Source: Pseudonocardia autotrophica (lineage in GTDB: Bacteria; Actinomycetota; Actinomycetes; Mycobacteriales; Pseudonocardiaceae). From it: a stretch of DNA of 64,000 nucleotides. The notes beneath the pieces are model-generated. The model was given only the letters and a program-made list of their open reading frames with translations, was not told the origin of the DNA and did not search any database. The DNA lies in contig NZ_JNYD01000003.1 of assembly GCF_000717175.1 (NCBI RefSeq), forward strand, positions 310,001-374,000, read 5' to 3'. Of this stretch, positions 33,245-41,332 are shown piece by piece. Each line of letters starts with the position of its first letter. Position 1 is the first letter of the stretch. The position numbers and the translations under genes are program-made.

Positions 33245-34768
33245 ATGGTGGTCACCACCGCACGGACCCGCACCCGCCCGCCGGCCGGGCGCGGCGGCCG
33301 GTTCCGGGCCCTGGTCCGCGAGGCCCGGTCGTGGCCGACGATCCTGATGATCGGGCTGTGCCTGCTCGCCGGCATCCCGCTGACCATCGCGCTGACCCCG
33401 GACCAGGAGCTGAGGATCCTGGGCCAGCACATCTCGGTCGGCGCCCGCACCCCCGACCTCTCGCTCGAGGGCCCGGCCCGGCTCGTCCAGATCGGCAACA
33501 CCGAGCTCGACATCCCGCGGCTGCAGGTCGTCGGGCCGCTGCGCCCGCAGCTCGAGATGGGCCCGGTCCAGCGCAACGACGACGCCGCCCGGGTCCTGAA
33601 CCCGGACACCACCGCCGAGGCGACCGCCCAGGCCGTCGACCAGCTGCGGACCGGGTTCGTGAACTGGTACCTGCTCGCCACGCTCGGCGTGGTCGGCACG
33701 GCCCTCGCCGCCGCCGCGCTGGTCGGCTGCGCGCGGGTGCTCGGGATCCTGCGCCGGGAGAAGGCGAGCGAGCACGTCACGGTGGCCGACGTCTGGCACC
33801 GCTGCTCCGGCACCATCGGCCGGATGTCGCTGCTCGCGGTCACCGTGTCGCTGGTGGCCTGGGGCGTGTGCGGCGCGCTGGCCTACACCGGCACGATGCG
33901 TGGGCTCGCGCAGGTGAGCTCGCTGTCCGACCTGGTCGGCAGCGCCCGCGTCACGCCGGCGCCGGTCGGCCCGCCCGTCTTCGGCTACGCGGGCGCGGTG
34001 ATCGGCGACTCCCGCGCCGCACGCGTCGGCGGGCCGCCCGTGGCCGGGCCCGAGGGCGACGACGTCGCGTGCGAGCGCAGCGCCGACTCCCTCGCCGCCG
34101 AGCTGGGCACCATGATCCCCGGCCGCGTCCGCAACCTGGCCTGCCCGAGCGCGACCGTCGCGCAGGGGCTGCGCGGCCCGCAGCAGCGCGGGAACGTCCA
34201 GGTCCCGGCCCAGGTCGCGCTGCTCAAGCAGATGCAGGACCTGAAGTTCGTGGTGGTCGCCGTCGGGCCCAACGACGTCGGCTGGTCGGACCTGATCAAG
34301 TACTGCTACGGCGTCGAGACCTGCGACGACAACCTCACCCGCGGCGAGTTCGACTACCGGATGGCCGCCTTCGACCGGGACTACGCGGCCCTGCTCGAGG
34401 ACCTGGCGGCGCTGCCGAGCAAGCCCCGGGTCGTCGTCATGACCTCCTACGACGCCTTCCCCCGCGACACCGACCCGGCCTGCCCGGACGCGCGCGGCCC
34501 GTCGTACGCGGTCGGCCTCACCCAGGACAAGATCGACCTGCTGACGGACCGGAACGACCAGCTCAACGCCGTGCTCCGGGCCGGGGCCGAGAAGTACGGG
34601 TTCGCCGTGGCCGATCCCGGCCTGACCCTGCTGTGCAGTCCCGGCACCGACGGGCTCGGCCCGGATCTGCAGGGCCTCACCGACCCGTTCGCCTTCCACC
34701 CGACGGCCGTCGGGTCGCTGCGGCTCGCCGCGACGGTGGCCCGGGTCGTCGGCCCGCTCGACGACTGA
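33245..34768 (+). CDS. Membrane-anchored SGNH/GDSL hydrolase-like protein
   Basis: The 507-residue protein has one membrane helix near 30-50 and two more at about 137-165 and 190-215, followed by an extracytoplasmic domain. That domain has the SGNH features in order: nucleophile loop VIGDSRAARVG, an Asn in VGPNDVGW, and the final FHPTAVGSLRLA with the catalytic His. Several Cys (for example CERSAD, LACPSA, KYCYGVETCDD) could form disulphides. The group includes acyl-esterases acting on wall glycans or lipids. It may work with the upstream GT39 protein, but there is no operon evidence. Confidence 0.8.
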   Translation: MVVTTARTRTRPPAGRGGRFRALVREARSWPTILMIGLCLLAGIPLTIALTPDQELRILGQHISVGARTPDLSLEGPARLVQIGNTELDIPRLQVVGPLRPQLEMGPVQRNDDAARVLNPDTTAEATAQAVDQLRTGFVNWYLLATLGVVGTALAAAALVGCARVLGILRREKASEHVTVADVWHRCSGTIGRMSLLAVTVSLVAWGVCGALAYTGTMRGLAQVSSLSDLVGSARVTPAPVGPPVFGYAGAVIGDSRAARVGGPPVAGPEGDDVACERSADSLAAELGTMIPGRVRNLACPSATVAQGLRGPQQRGNVQVPAQVALLKQMQDLKFVVVAVGPNDVGWSDLIKYCYGVETCDDNLTRGEFDYRMAAFDRDYAALLEDLAALPSKPRVVVMTSYDAFPRDTDPACPDARGPSYAVGLTQDKIDLLTDRNDQLNAVLRAGAEKYGFAVADPGLTLLCSPGTDGLGPDLQGLTDPFAFHPTAVGSLRLAATVARVVGPLDD

Positions 34769-34807
34769 CCCCCGGCCGCCGGGCGGCGGGCCTGGGACGA
34801 TGGCGGC

Positions 34808-35965
34808 ATGGCCACGCCGATCGACCTGTCCCCGGAGGAGCGCGCGCGCCCCGGCGCCGTCACCGACCCGCGCGAGGTGCTGCGCCTCGGCGGGGCGCCG
34901 CTGCCGCTGACCGTCCCGGCGCGGCTCTACGTCTGCGGGATCACCCCGTACGACGTCACGCACCTCGGGCACGCGGCCGCCTTCGTCTGGGCCGACACGG
35001 CGGCGCGGGTGATCCGGATGACCGGTGTCGAGACGGTGGTGGCCCGCAACGTCACGGACGTCGACGACGTCCTGACCAAGGTCGCGGCCGAGCGCGGCCG
35101 GGCCTTCGACGAGTTCGGGCTGACCCAGGAGTACTACGTCGAGCGGGACATGGCCGCCCTGCACGTGCGGCCACCCACGCACTCGCCGCACGCGCGCCAC
35201 CACGTCGCGCACGTGGTCCGGCTGGCGATCGCGCTGCTCGCGGCCGGGGCCGCCTACGAGCGCGACGGGTTCGTGTACTTCCGCGGCGCGGGCGTCGCCC
35301 CGGGACAGGATCGCGACCGGGCCCTGGCGCTGCTGGCCGAGAACGGCGACGACCCGGCCGACCCGAGCCGCGACGACCCGTTCGACGTGCCGGTGTGGCG
35401 GCCGTCGGGGGAGGGGGACCCGGCCTGGCCGAGCCCGTGGGGTCCCGGGCGCCCGGGCTGGCACGCCGAGTGCGCGGCGATGGCGCTGGCCACCCTCGGC
35501 GGGGTCGTCGACGTCCTGGCCGGCGGGGCCGACCTGTCCTTCCCGCACCATGCCTACCAGGTCGCCATGGCCTCGGCGGCCACCGGCAGTGCGCCGTTCG
35601 CCCGCCGCGAGCTGCGGGCCGGCACGGTCGGGATCGACGGCGCCAAGATGGCCAAGTCGGCCGGGAACCTGGTGCTGGTCCACGACCTGCTGCGCGAGGC
35701 GCCGGGGCCTGCGGTGCGGCTCATGCTGCTCGACCGGGCGTGGGCGCAGCCGTGGGACTACCGGCCGGACGCGCTCGACGACGCGGCCGCGCTGCTGGAG
35801 CGGCTGTACGTCGCGGCGGGCCGGAGGGGTGACTCGCCCGCGGCCGTCGCGGAGGTCCGGGCCGCCCTGCTCGCGGACCTCGACGTCCCCCGGGCGCTGC
35901 GGATCGCCGTCGACGCCGGTGGCGACGCCGCACGCCAGGTCCTGCGCACGCTCGCCCTGCAGTAG
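34808..35965 (+). CDS. MshC-like cysteine:glucosaminyl-inositol ligase (CysRS family)
   Basis: The 385-residue protein belongs to the cysteinyl-tRNA synthetase superfamily. It has the zinc Cys and HIGH-type site in YVCGITPYDVTHLGHAAAF; ITPYD rather than PTVYD is typical of MshC, which joins Cys to GlcN-Ins in mycothiol synthesis. Later come the zinc-binding GWHAECAAMAL, SFPHHAYQVAMA and the KMSKS loop as KMAKSAGN. It lacks the anticodon-binding region of CysRS. Length is slightly shorter than usual for MshC. Whether it is the main MshC or a paralogue needs the rest of the genome. Confidence 0.82.
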   Translation: MATPIDLSPEERARPGAVTDPREVLRLGGAPLPLTVPARLYVCGITPYDVTHLGHAAAFVWADTAARVIRMTGVETVVARNVTDVDDVLTKVAAERGRAFDEFGLTQEYYVERDMAALHVRPPTHSPHARHHVAHVVRLAIALLAAGAAYERDGFVYFRGAGVAPGQDRDRALALLAENGDDPADPSRDDPFDVPVWRPSGEGDPAWPSPWGPGRPGWHAECAAMALATLGGVVDVLAGGADLSFPHHAYQVAMASAATGSAPFARRELRAGTVGIDGAKMAKSAGNLVLVHDLLREAPGPAVRLMLLDRAWAQPWDYRPDALDDAAALLERLYVAAGRRGDSPAAVAEVRAALLADLDVPRALRIAVDAGGDAARQVLRTLALQ

Positions 35966-35984
35966 CCGGGCCCGAGAACCGGGC

Positions 35985-36455
35985 TCAGCCCACCTCGACG
36001 ACGGGGTGGTGGTGCACCGGGAAGTCGACCGAGTTCGCGATGAAGCAGGTCTCCGAGGCCTCGTGGTGCAGCGCCGCGGCCTTGTGCCGCATGGCCTCCT
36101 CGGCGACCCGCACCCGCGGGTGCAGCACCACCTCCGTGAAGTTGCCCCCGAACGTCGCCGACTCAACCATCGTCCCCTCGGCGGCGTCGGAGTACCCGGT
36201 GACCACCACGCCGTGCCGCGCGCACAGCGCCAGGTAGCTGAGCATGTGGCACTGCGCGAGCGCGGCCACGAGCAGCTCCTCCGGGTTCCAGCGCGCCCGG
36301 TCGCCGCGGAAGGCAGGGTCGGCGCTCCCGGCCAGCACCGGCTTGCCCTCGGCGACGACGTCGTGGGCGCGCGAGTAGGACCGGTAGTCGGAGGTCCCCG
36401 AGCCTTCGTCGCCCGTCCACCGCACGGTGACCGCGTAGCCGTGCGTCCGTGCCAT
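35985..36455 (-). CDS. OsmC-family peroxidase-like protein
   Basis: The 156-residue protein has the two conserved cysteines of OsmC/Ohr proteins, in LAQCHMLSYLALC and EASETCFIANSVDFPV, separated by about 60 residues. The family reduces organic hydroperoxides with a thiol partner, which in actinobacteria may be mycothiol or lipoylated protein. ATG 36455 is preceded by GGGAGGGGTGGCGG. It converges on the MshC-like gene, with 19 bp between stops; a functional link through thiol metabolism is suggestive only. Confidence 0.9.
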   Translation of the reverse strand: MARTHGYAVTVRWTGDEGSGTSDYRSYSRAHDVVAEGKPVLAGSADPAFRGDRARWNPEELLVAALAQCHMLSYLALCARHGVVVTGYSDAAEGTMVESATFGGNFTEVVLHPRVRVAEEAMRHKAAALHHEASETCFIANSVDFPVHHHPVVEVG

Positions 36456-36586
36456 CCGCCACCCCTCCCGTCGGTGCACGGCACGGTAGGCGGCACCGAA
36501 GAAGATGTCATCCGATTCAGGTGATGCCCGTCTCCGGCGGCTACGGGACCCTGCACGGCCGCTCGACCTCATCGCAGGAGCCCGTC

Positions 36587-37426
36587 ATGGCCGCACCCGT
36601 CGTGCACGACGTCCGCCCGTACCCGATCGCCGACGAGACGTTCCTGATCAGCTGGGGGATCGACGCACCGCCGGTCGGCCACTTCCCGGTCAACTCGCTC
36701 GTCATCCGAGGCCGTGAGCCGGTGATCGTCGACACGGGCGCGCCCCTGGTGCGCGCCGAGTGGCTCGACGCGATCTTCACCGTGGTCGAGCCGACGGACG
36801 TCCGGTGGATCTTCCTGTCGCACGACGACCGCGACCACGCCGGGAACCTGCTCGCCCTCCTCGCCGCCTGTCCGAACGCGACCCTGCTCACCACCTGGTT
36901 CGCGATCGGCCGGATGGCCGAGGAGTGGACGACCCCGATCGAGCGCTGCCGGTTCGTCAACGACCAGGAGCCGGTGGACATCGGCGACCGGGTGCTGGTC
37001 TCGGTCCGGCCGCCGGTCTTCGACAACCCGACCACCCGGGGCGCGTACGACCCCACGACCCAGGTGTACTGGTCCGTCGACACGTTCGCGACGAACACCC
37101 CGCACCCCGTGCTGGAGTCCGACCAGCTCGGCGACGACGACTTCCGCGACGGGCAACTGCTCGGCGGTCGTCTGGTGGCGCCGTGGCACCGTTACCTCGA
37201 CCAGGGCAAATGGGACCAGTGTGTGGGGGCCGTGCGAGATCTGGGCGTCGCGGTGGTGGCCGGCTGCCACACGCCGGTCATCCGCGGCCCGCGGGTCGCC
37301 GAGGCGTTCGAGCTGACCCGGCGGCTGCCCGCCGTCGACCCGTGGCGCGAGTTCGACCAGCACGACCTGGACGGGTGGATGGCCGAGGCCGGCGCGCTCG
37401 CCGAGCCGGGAGCCCCCACCTCCTGA
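36587..37426 (+). CDS. Metallo-beta-lactamase-fold protein, diiron (ODP) type
   Basis: The 279-residue protein has the beta-lactamase fold with the first metal motif reading SHDDRDHAGN, that is HxDxDH, rather than the usual HxHxDH. An acidic residue at that position is a feature of the oxygen-reducing diiron proteins (flavodiiron/ODP, normally HxExDH). Other likely ligands are the Asp in YWSVDTFATN and the His in AGCHTPVIRG. No flavodoxin domain is attached. ATG 36587 has GCAGGAGCC upstream. A role in oxygen or NO handling is inferred from the motif only. Confidence 0.82.
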   Translation: MAAPVVHDVRPYPIADETFLISWGIDAPPVGHFPVNSLVIRGREPVIVDTGAPLVRAEWLDAIFTVVEPTDVRWIFLSHDDRDHAGNLLALLAACPNATLLTTWFAIGRMAEEWTTPIERCRFVNDQEPVDIGDRVLVSVRPPVFDNPTTRGAYDPTTQVYWSVDTFATNTPHPVLESDQLGDDDFRDGQLLGGRLVAPWHRYLDQGKWDQCVGAVRDLGVAVVAGCHTPVIRGPRVAEAFELTRRLPAVDPWREFDQHDLDGWMAEAGALAEPGAPTS

Positions 37427-37720
37427 GCAGCAGTCCCGGGAACGCTCTTGACCGGTGCGCGAGATGTCCGGTTGGCTGGGCGTGTGCCGCTCCGCGGCAC
37501 CCGACCGCCGAGGGGACTGATCGACGTGAGCACTCGCTCCGCAGGGACCGCCTGACCCTCCGCCTCCCGGTACGCGCCCGGCCCCGAGCCGGGCCCGCCG
37601 TGATCCCGTTTTCCGGTACCGGCCCAGCCGGTCGCGCCGTCGTGCCCTCGCCGCACTCCGGCTCCTCGTTCGTGCCCGCCGCTGTGCGGCGACCCCGACA
37701 CACCCGTTCCGAAGGAGACC
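37427..37720. other. Intergenic region between MBL-fold and VOC genes
   Basis: This 294-bp gap contains no gene I can support. A very short reading from GTG 37455 encodes about 21 residues and another from GTG 37526 about nine; neither has supporting homology. CCGCTCCGCGG and similar short hairpins are present. It may hold the VOC promoter. Confidence 0.4.
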
Positions 37721-38104
37721 ATGCCCACCGTCGAGCTCAACCACACGATCGTCCTCGCCCGCGACAACCGGGCCTCCGCCACCTTCCTCGCCGACCTGCT
37801 CGGCCTCGAGGTCGGCGAGCCGTGGGGACCGTTCGTCCCCCTTCAGCTGAGCAACGGGGTGACGCTGGACTACGTCAGCGTCGACCACGACATCCCGCTG
37901 CAGCACCTGGCGTTCCTGGTGCCCGAGGAGGACTTCGACGCGATCCTCGGCCGCATCCGCGCCGCCGGCCTCGAGCACTTCGCCGACCCGCGGATGACGC
38001 AGCCCGGGATCAACCACCACCACGGCGGGCGGGGCGTCTACTTCCTCGACCCGGCAGGGCACGGCATGGAGGTGATCACCACGCCGTACGACACATCCGC
38101 CTGA
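37721..38104 (+). CDS. VOC-family (glyoxalase-like) protein
   Basis: The 127-residue protein has the paired beta-alpha-beta-beta-beta modules of the vicinal oxygen chelate fold. It starts VELNHTIVLARDNRAS with a metal-ligand-type His, has LQHLAFLVPEEDF at the second module and ends YFLDPAGHGMEVITTPY, where the Glu is the usual last ligand. The activity (dioxygenase, lyase or drug binding) cannot be decided. The ATG is preceded by GAAGGAGACC. A terminator follows 7 bp after the stop. Confidence 0.9.
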   Translation: MPTVELNHTIVLARDNRASATFLADLLGLEVGEPWGPFVPLQLSNGVTLDYVSVDHDIPLQHLAFLVPEEDFDAILGRIRAAGLEHFADPRMTQPGINHHHGGRGVYFLDPAGHGMEVITTPYDTSA

Positions 38105-38111
38105 GAACGCC

Positions 38112-38139
38112 GAAGGCCCCCTGTCTCCAGGGGGCCTTC
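38112..38139. terminator. Hairpin terminator between VOC gene and tRNA cluster
   Basis: A perfect 12-bp stem GAAGGCCCCCTG closes on the 4-nt loop TCTC and is followed by TCTCGG. It can end the VOC transcript on the plus strand and the tRNA transcript on the minus strand. Confidence 0.85.
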
Positions 38140-38148
38140 TCGGGGTGG

Positions 38149-38220
38149 TGGGCGATACTGGGATTGAACCAGTGACCTCTTCCGTGTCAAGGAAGCGCTC
38201 TCCCACTGAGCTAATCGCCC
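38149..38220 (-). tRNA. tRNA-Val (anticodon GAC)
   Basis: The 72-nt sequence folds as a cloverleaf with acceptor stem GGGCGAT/ATCGCCC, anticodon loop TTGACAC and T-loop TTCAATC. The CCA end is not encoded. It is the last gene of a minus-strand run Gly-Cys-Val and closely resembles the tRNA-Val(CAC) at 41333 on the other strand. Confidence 0.97.
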
Positions 38221-38221
38221 G

Positions 38222-38293
38222 AGGCGGAGGCGGGAATCGAACCCGCGTACAGGGCTTTGCAGGCCCTTGCCTAAGCCACTCGGCCACTCCGCC
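38222..38293 (-). tRNA. tRNA-Cys (anticodon GCA)
   Basis: Acceptor stem GGCGGAG/CTCCGCC, anticodon loop CTGCAAA and T-arm CGGGTTCGATTCCCG are present in a 72-nt cloverleaf. One base separates it from tRNA-Val, so the two are processed from one transcript. Confidence 0.97.
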
Positions 38294-38363
38294 CGAGGTC
38301 CCCCGGATGGTTTCGCGGGGATCGGACCTGGAGGCCCAGGCAGTGAATACGTGGTTTCCTCCG

Positions 38364-38436
38364 AGCGGACGACGGGACTCGAACCCGCGACCCTCACCTT
38401 GGCAAGGTGATGCGCTACCAGCTGCGCTACGTCCGC
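38364..38436 (-). tRNA. tRNA-Gly (anticodon GCC)
   Basis: The 73-nt cloverleaf has acceptor stem GCGGACG/CGTCCGC, anticodon loop TTGCCAA and T-arm GCGGGTTCGAGTCCCGT. It heads the Gly-Cys-Val cluster, 70 bp upstream of tRNA-Cys. The spacer contains no obvious further structure. Confidence 0.97.
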
Positions 38437-38604
38437 ATGCACTCGGTTTCCCGGTGCTCGCCGGGGCTGCTCGCTCCGACGTGAAGAACATTAGCGCAGG
38501 GTCCCCGGGGCCTCCAAACCGGCCCCCCTGTTTCCCTGCGCCAGGCCTCTGACCTGCACGAACGGGCCGCAGGGAGTGCTGCGGCCCGACGGGCGCGGTC
38601 GGGG

Positions 38605-39045
38605 TCAGTCGCGGGCGCCGTCGCTGGAGTTGGGGGCGAGGAGCTGGTCCAGCGCGGCGTCGAAGTCGAGCCACGAGTACTCGGTCGCCGGCGGCACGCA
38701 CTCGAACGTGCGGTCGAGGAACGCGGCCAGCGTCGCGGCGCACGTGGTGAACACCGCGTGACCGGACGGGGAGGCGAGCTCGACCTCGATCCGGGTGGGC
38801 TCGTGCGGGACCGGCTGCACCCGGACGTCGCCGGTACCGGCCGGGCCGAGCAGGCCGTCGGCCAGCAGGTCGCGGGCGAACACCCAGTCCACCGGGCTGC
38901 CCTGGCCGGTCCGGAACGACGCCTGGACCGCGTACGGGTCCCGGCTGGAGTACGAGAGCTCGACCCGCACCGGGACCGGCGCCGAGTCCGGCGTGATGAG
39001 CTCGAACGTGGCCGGTTCGCGGATGATCGTGGGCTCGTCGCGCAT
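38605..39045 (-). CDS. SsgA/SsgB-like sporulation and cell division regulator
   Basis: The 146-residue protein has the SsgA-like family core: VPVRVELSYSSRDPYAVQASF, then PVDWVFARDLLADGL and DVRVQPVP. These proteins occur only in morphologically complex actinobacteria; SsgB recruits FtsZ to sporulation septa. The length and the single-domain layout suit SsgB. ATG 39045 has GAGGACCAAGG upstream. It supports a filamentous or sporulating host. The 168 bp between its stop and tRNA-Gly hold no gene. Confidence 0.92.
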   Translation of the reverse strand: MRDEPTIIREPATFELITPDSAPVPVRVELSYSSRDPYAVQASFRTGQGSPVDWVFARDLLADGLLGPAGTGDVRVQPVPHEPTRIEVELASPSGHAVFTTCAATLAAFLDRTFECVPPATEYSWLDFDAALDQLLAPNSSDGARD

Positions 39046-39304
39046 CCTTGGTCCTCTTCCTCGTGCCGCGTGGTCCGTCGTGCGGAAGAACGAGCGGATC
39101 GCCAAGATGTGACGGGTCGGGGGACGTTCTCCGAGGACCGGATCGGTCGCTTTCACACGGACGGGTTAGTGCTGTTCCCGTGTCGGGTGTGCCGACCTGC
39201 GAGGACGGGTGATCGCCCGGACGGCTGTGATCCACGTTTCAGACCCGATGTCGGCGAACCGGCCGCGGGCCGGCGCCGAACACGAGGTTGTGAGGGACGC
39301 ACTG

Positions 39305-39958
39305 GTGGCGGATGTCGCCGACGGAGGGGGACCGTCGCGGGGCCGTCCCCGCGGCCCACGCCGGTCCGCCGGCCGGGCCGGGGCCGACGCGGCGCTCGTC
39401 GCCCGGCTGACCGAGGGGGACGACCGGGCCCTCGCCGAGATCTACGACCGCTACGGTCGCCCCGCCTGGTCCCTCGCGCGGCGCATCTGTGCCGACGACG
39501 GGCTGGCCGAGGACGTCGTCCAGGAGGTGTTCCTCACGCTGTGGCGTGACCCCGCGCGTTTCGACGCCGGTCGCGGTGCCTTCGCGACCTGGCTGCTCAC
39601 CCTCGTGCACCACAAGGCCGTCGACGCCGTCCGCCGCGAGGCCACGATCCGGCGCCGCACGGTGCCGGTCGAGGACACCGACGACGCCCCGACCCCCGCC
39701 GGGCCGGGCGCGGACCAGGAGGCGCTGGGCGCCGTCGTCGCCGGGCAGGTGCGGGACGCCCTCGGCGGGCTGCCTGCCGAGCAGCGACAGGCCCTGGCGC
39801 TCGCCTACTACGGCGGCTACACCCAGCGGGAGGTCGCGACGTTGACCGGCGTCCCGCTCGGGACGGTGAAGTCGCGGATGTTCACCGGGCTGGCGCGGTT
39901 GCGGGCGGCCCTGGGCCCCCTGGCCGGCGACGGCCGGCTCGCGGACGGAGGTGCGTGA
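39305..39958 (+). CDS. ECF sigma factor (SigK-like group)
   Basis: The protein has region 2 (DDRALAEIYDRYGRPAWSLARRI to EDVVQEVFLTLWRDP) and region 4 (LGGLPAEQRQALALAYYGGYTQREVATLTGVPLGTVKSRM), with an acidic linker between. It directs RNA polymerase to stress-type promoters. I use GTG 39305, preceded by GAGGGA at good spacing; an ATG at 39248 or 39209 would add a tail without homology. It overlaps the anti-sigma gene, which is the RskA type, so control by regulated proteolysis is likely. Confidence 0.92.
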   Translation: MADVADGGGPSRGRPRGPRRSAGRAGADAALVARLTEGDDRALAEIYDRYGRPAWSLARRICADDGLAEDVVQEVFLTLWRDPARFDAGRGAFATWLLTLVHHKAVDAVRREATIRRRTVPVEDTDDAPTPAGPGADQEALGAVVAGQVRDALGGLPAEQRQALALAYYGGYTQREVATLTGVPLGTVKSRMFTGLARLRAALGPLAGDGRLADGGA

Positions 39959-40848
39959 TGACCGGGTCGCACGCGCGGGGCTGTCCCGCGGAGGAGCGCG
40001 TCGTCGCGTGGGTGCTGCGGGCCGCCGGACCGGACGAGGAGGCCGAGGTGCGGCGGCACCTGCCGACGTGCGAGTCCTGCCGGGCCCTCGTCCGGGAGAC
40101 GGAGGAGACCCTCGCGCTGCTCGGCGACGCGGTCGAGCCGAGCGAGCCGCCCCCGCACCTGCGCGACCGCATCCTCGACGCCGCCGCCCAGACGCCGCAG
40201 GAGCACCGGGCGCCGCAGGAGCACCGGCTGCCGGAGCCGACCCCCCGGCCCCCGGCCCCGCCCGAGCCGGTGGAGGAGACCGGAGCGCCGCGGCGGCCGG
40301 CGACCACCGGCCCGTCCGGCGCTGCCGGGGCCGGGCCGGGCCGCGGCGGGCGCCGGCACGGGGTGCGCGGCCGCGTCGTGGCCGTCGCGGCGGCCGCCCT
40401 GGTCGCGGTGGCGGCGATCGCGGGGCTCGGCGTCTACAGCGCCCAGCTGAAGGCGGAGCGCGACGCCGAGGCGGCCCGCGCCCAGGGCGTCGTCGCGATG
40501 CTCCGAGAGATGGCCCGGCCCGGCACCACGCACGCCTTCCTCGCGCCCGAGGAGGGTGGCCCCATGGTCGCCGCGGTCCTCTCGCGCGACTCCGAGCAGA
40601 TGGTGATGCCCGTCGACCTGCCGGCCAACGGCGCCGACCGGGTCTACGTCCTCTGGGGCCTCCCGGCCGAGGGAACCCCGGCCGCGCTCGGCACGTTCGA
40701 CGTCCGTGGAGGCGCCACCGGCATGCAGTCGGTAGGGTCGTCCGCCGGCGGAGCCGGTTATGCGCAGTTCGCGATCTCGATCGAACCCGGTCGGGTCGCG
40801 CCGGCGTCGCCGTCCCAGGTCGTGGCGAGCGGGCGGGCGGAGATCTGA
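39958..40848 (+). CDS. Zinc-type anti-sigma factor (RskA-like)
   Basis: The 296-residue protein has an N-terminal anti-sigma domain with the zinc motif RRHLPTCESCRAL, a Pro-rich linker with a repeated PQEHR, a membrane helix at about 139-158, and an extracytoplasmic RskA domain (GTTHAFLAPEEGG, VYVLWGLPAEGTP). It should hold the upstream sigma factor inactive at the membrane until cleaved. Its ATG shares a base with the sigma stop codon, and its own stop overlaps the start proposed for the next gene. Confidence 0.92.
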   Translation: MTGSHARGCPAEERVVAWVLRAAGPDEEAEVRRHLPTCESCRALVRETEETLALLGDAVEPSEPPPHLRDRILDAAAQTPQEHRAPQEHRLPEPTPRPPAPPEPVEETGAPRRPATTGPSGAAGAGPGRGGRRHGVRGRVVAVAAAALVAVAAIAGLGVYSAQLKAERDAEAARAQGVVAMLREMARPGTTHAFLAPEEGGPMVAAVLSRDSEQMVMPVDLPANGADRVYVLWGLPAEGTPAALGTFDVRGGATGMQSVGSSAGGAGYAQFAISIEPGRVAPASPSQVVASGRAEI

Positions 40849-41309
40849 GCAGCACGGAGCAGACCTCGCGAGGCGAGGAGGAGCACGAGCGCGGCCGGTT
40901 CGACGGCGTCAAGGACCGGCTGCGGGAGTTCCGCGCGCGCATCGACGAGCGTCCGACGGTCCGCCGCACCTACCGCGTCGCCATCGGGGTGCTCGGCACG
41001 CTCGTGCTGGCGGCCGGCATCGTCGCGATCCCGTACCCGGGCCCCGGCTGGGCGATCGTGTTCGTGGGGCTCGCCATCCTCGCCTCCGAGTTCGCCTGGG
41101 CGAAGCGGGTCCTGACCTTCGCGAAGGGCAAGTACGACGCCTGGACCGACTGGCTCGGCCGGCAGAACCTGTTCGTCAAGCTCCTCGTCATCGGCGCGAC
41201 CGGCCTGATCGTCGTCGGGACGCTGTGGCTGCTGAACGCGTTCTGGCTGGTCGCGGGATGGGTGGGGCTGCAGGAGTGGACCTGGTTGCAGAGCCCGATC
41301 CTGGGGTGA
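40845..41309 (+). CDS. PGPGW-family membrane protein (TIGR02611-like), probable CTG start
   Basis: The protein, about 154 residues, has a charged soluble start, a hairpin of two membrane helices containing the signature IPYPGPGWAIVFVGLAILASEF, and a further helix pair near the C-terminus (LLVIGATGLIVVGTLWLLNAFW). Function is unknown. In this frame there is no ATG, GTG or TTG before the first helix and after a natural upstream limit; the best start is CTG 40845, overlapping the anti-sigma stop as CTGA with GGCGGAG nearby. A join with upstream sequence or a sequencing error are alternatives. Confidence 0.75.
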   Translation: MSSTEQTSRGEEEHERGRFDGVKDRLREFRARIDERPTVRRTYRVAIGVLGTLVLAAGIVAIPYPGPGWAIVFVGLAILASEFAWAKRVLTFAKGKYDAWTDWLGRQNLFVKLLVIGATGLIVVGTLWLLNAFWLVAGWVGLQEWTWLQSPILG

Positions 41310-41332
41310 TGTAGGGTTCCACCCGTGACGGC

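Noticed and set aside
33122..36556. Very long minus-strand open reading (over 1100 codons) opposite the SGNH and MshC-like genes
   Set aside because: Arg/Gly/Pro-rich composition and lack of any motif mark it as an antisense shadow of real genes.
37455..37555. Possible small leader peptides before the VOC gene
   Set aside because: Readings of 9 and 21 codons with no clear ribosome binding site or attenuator structure; not supportable.
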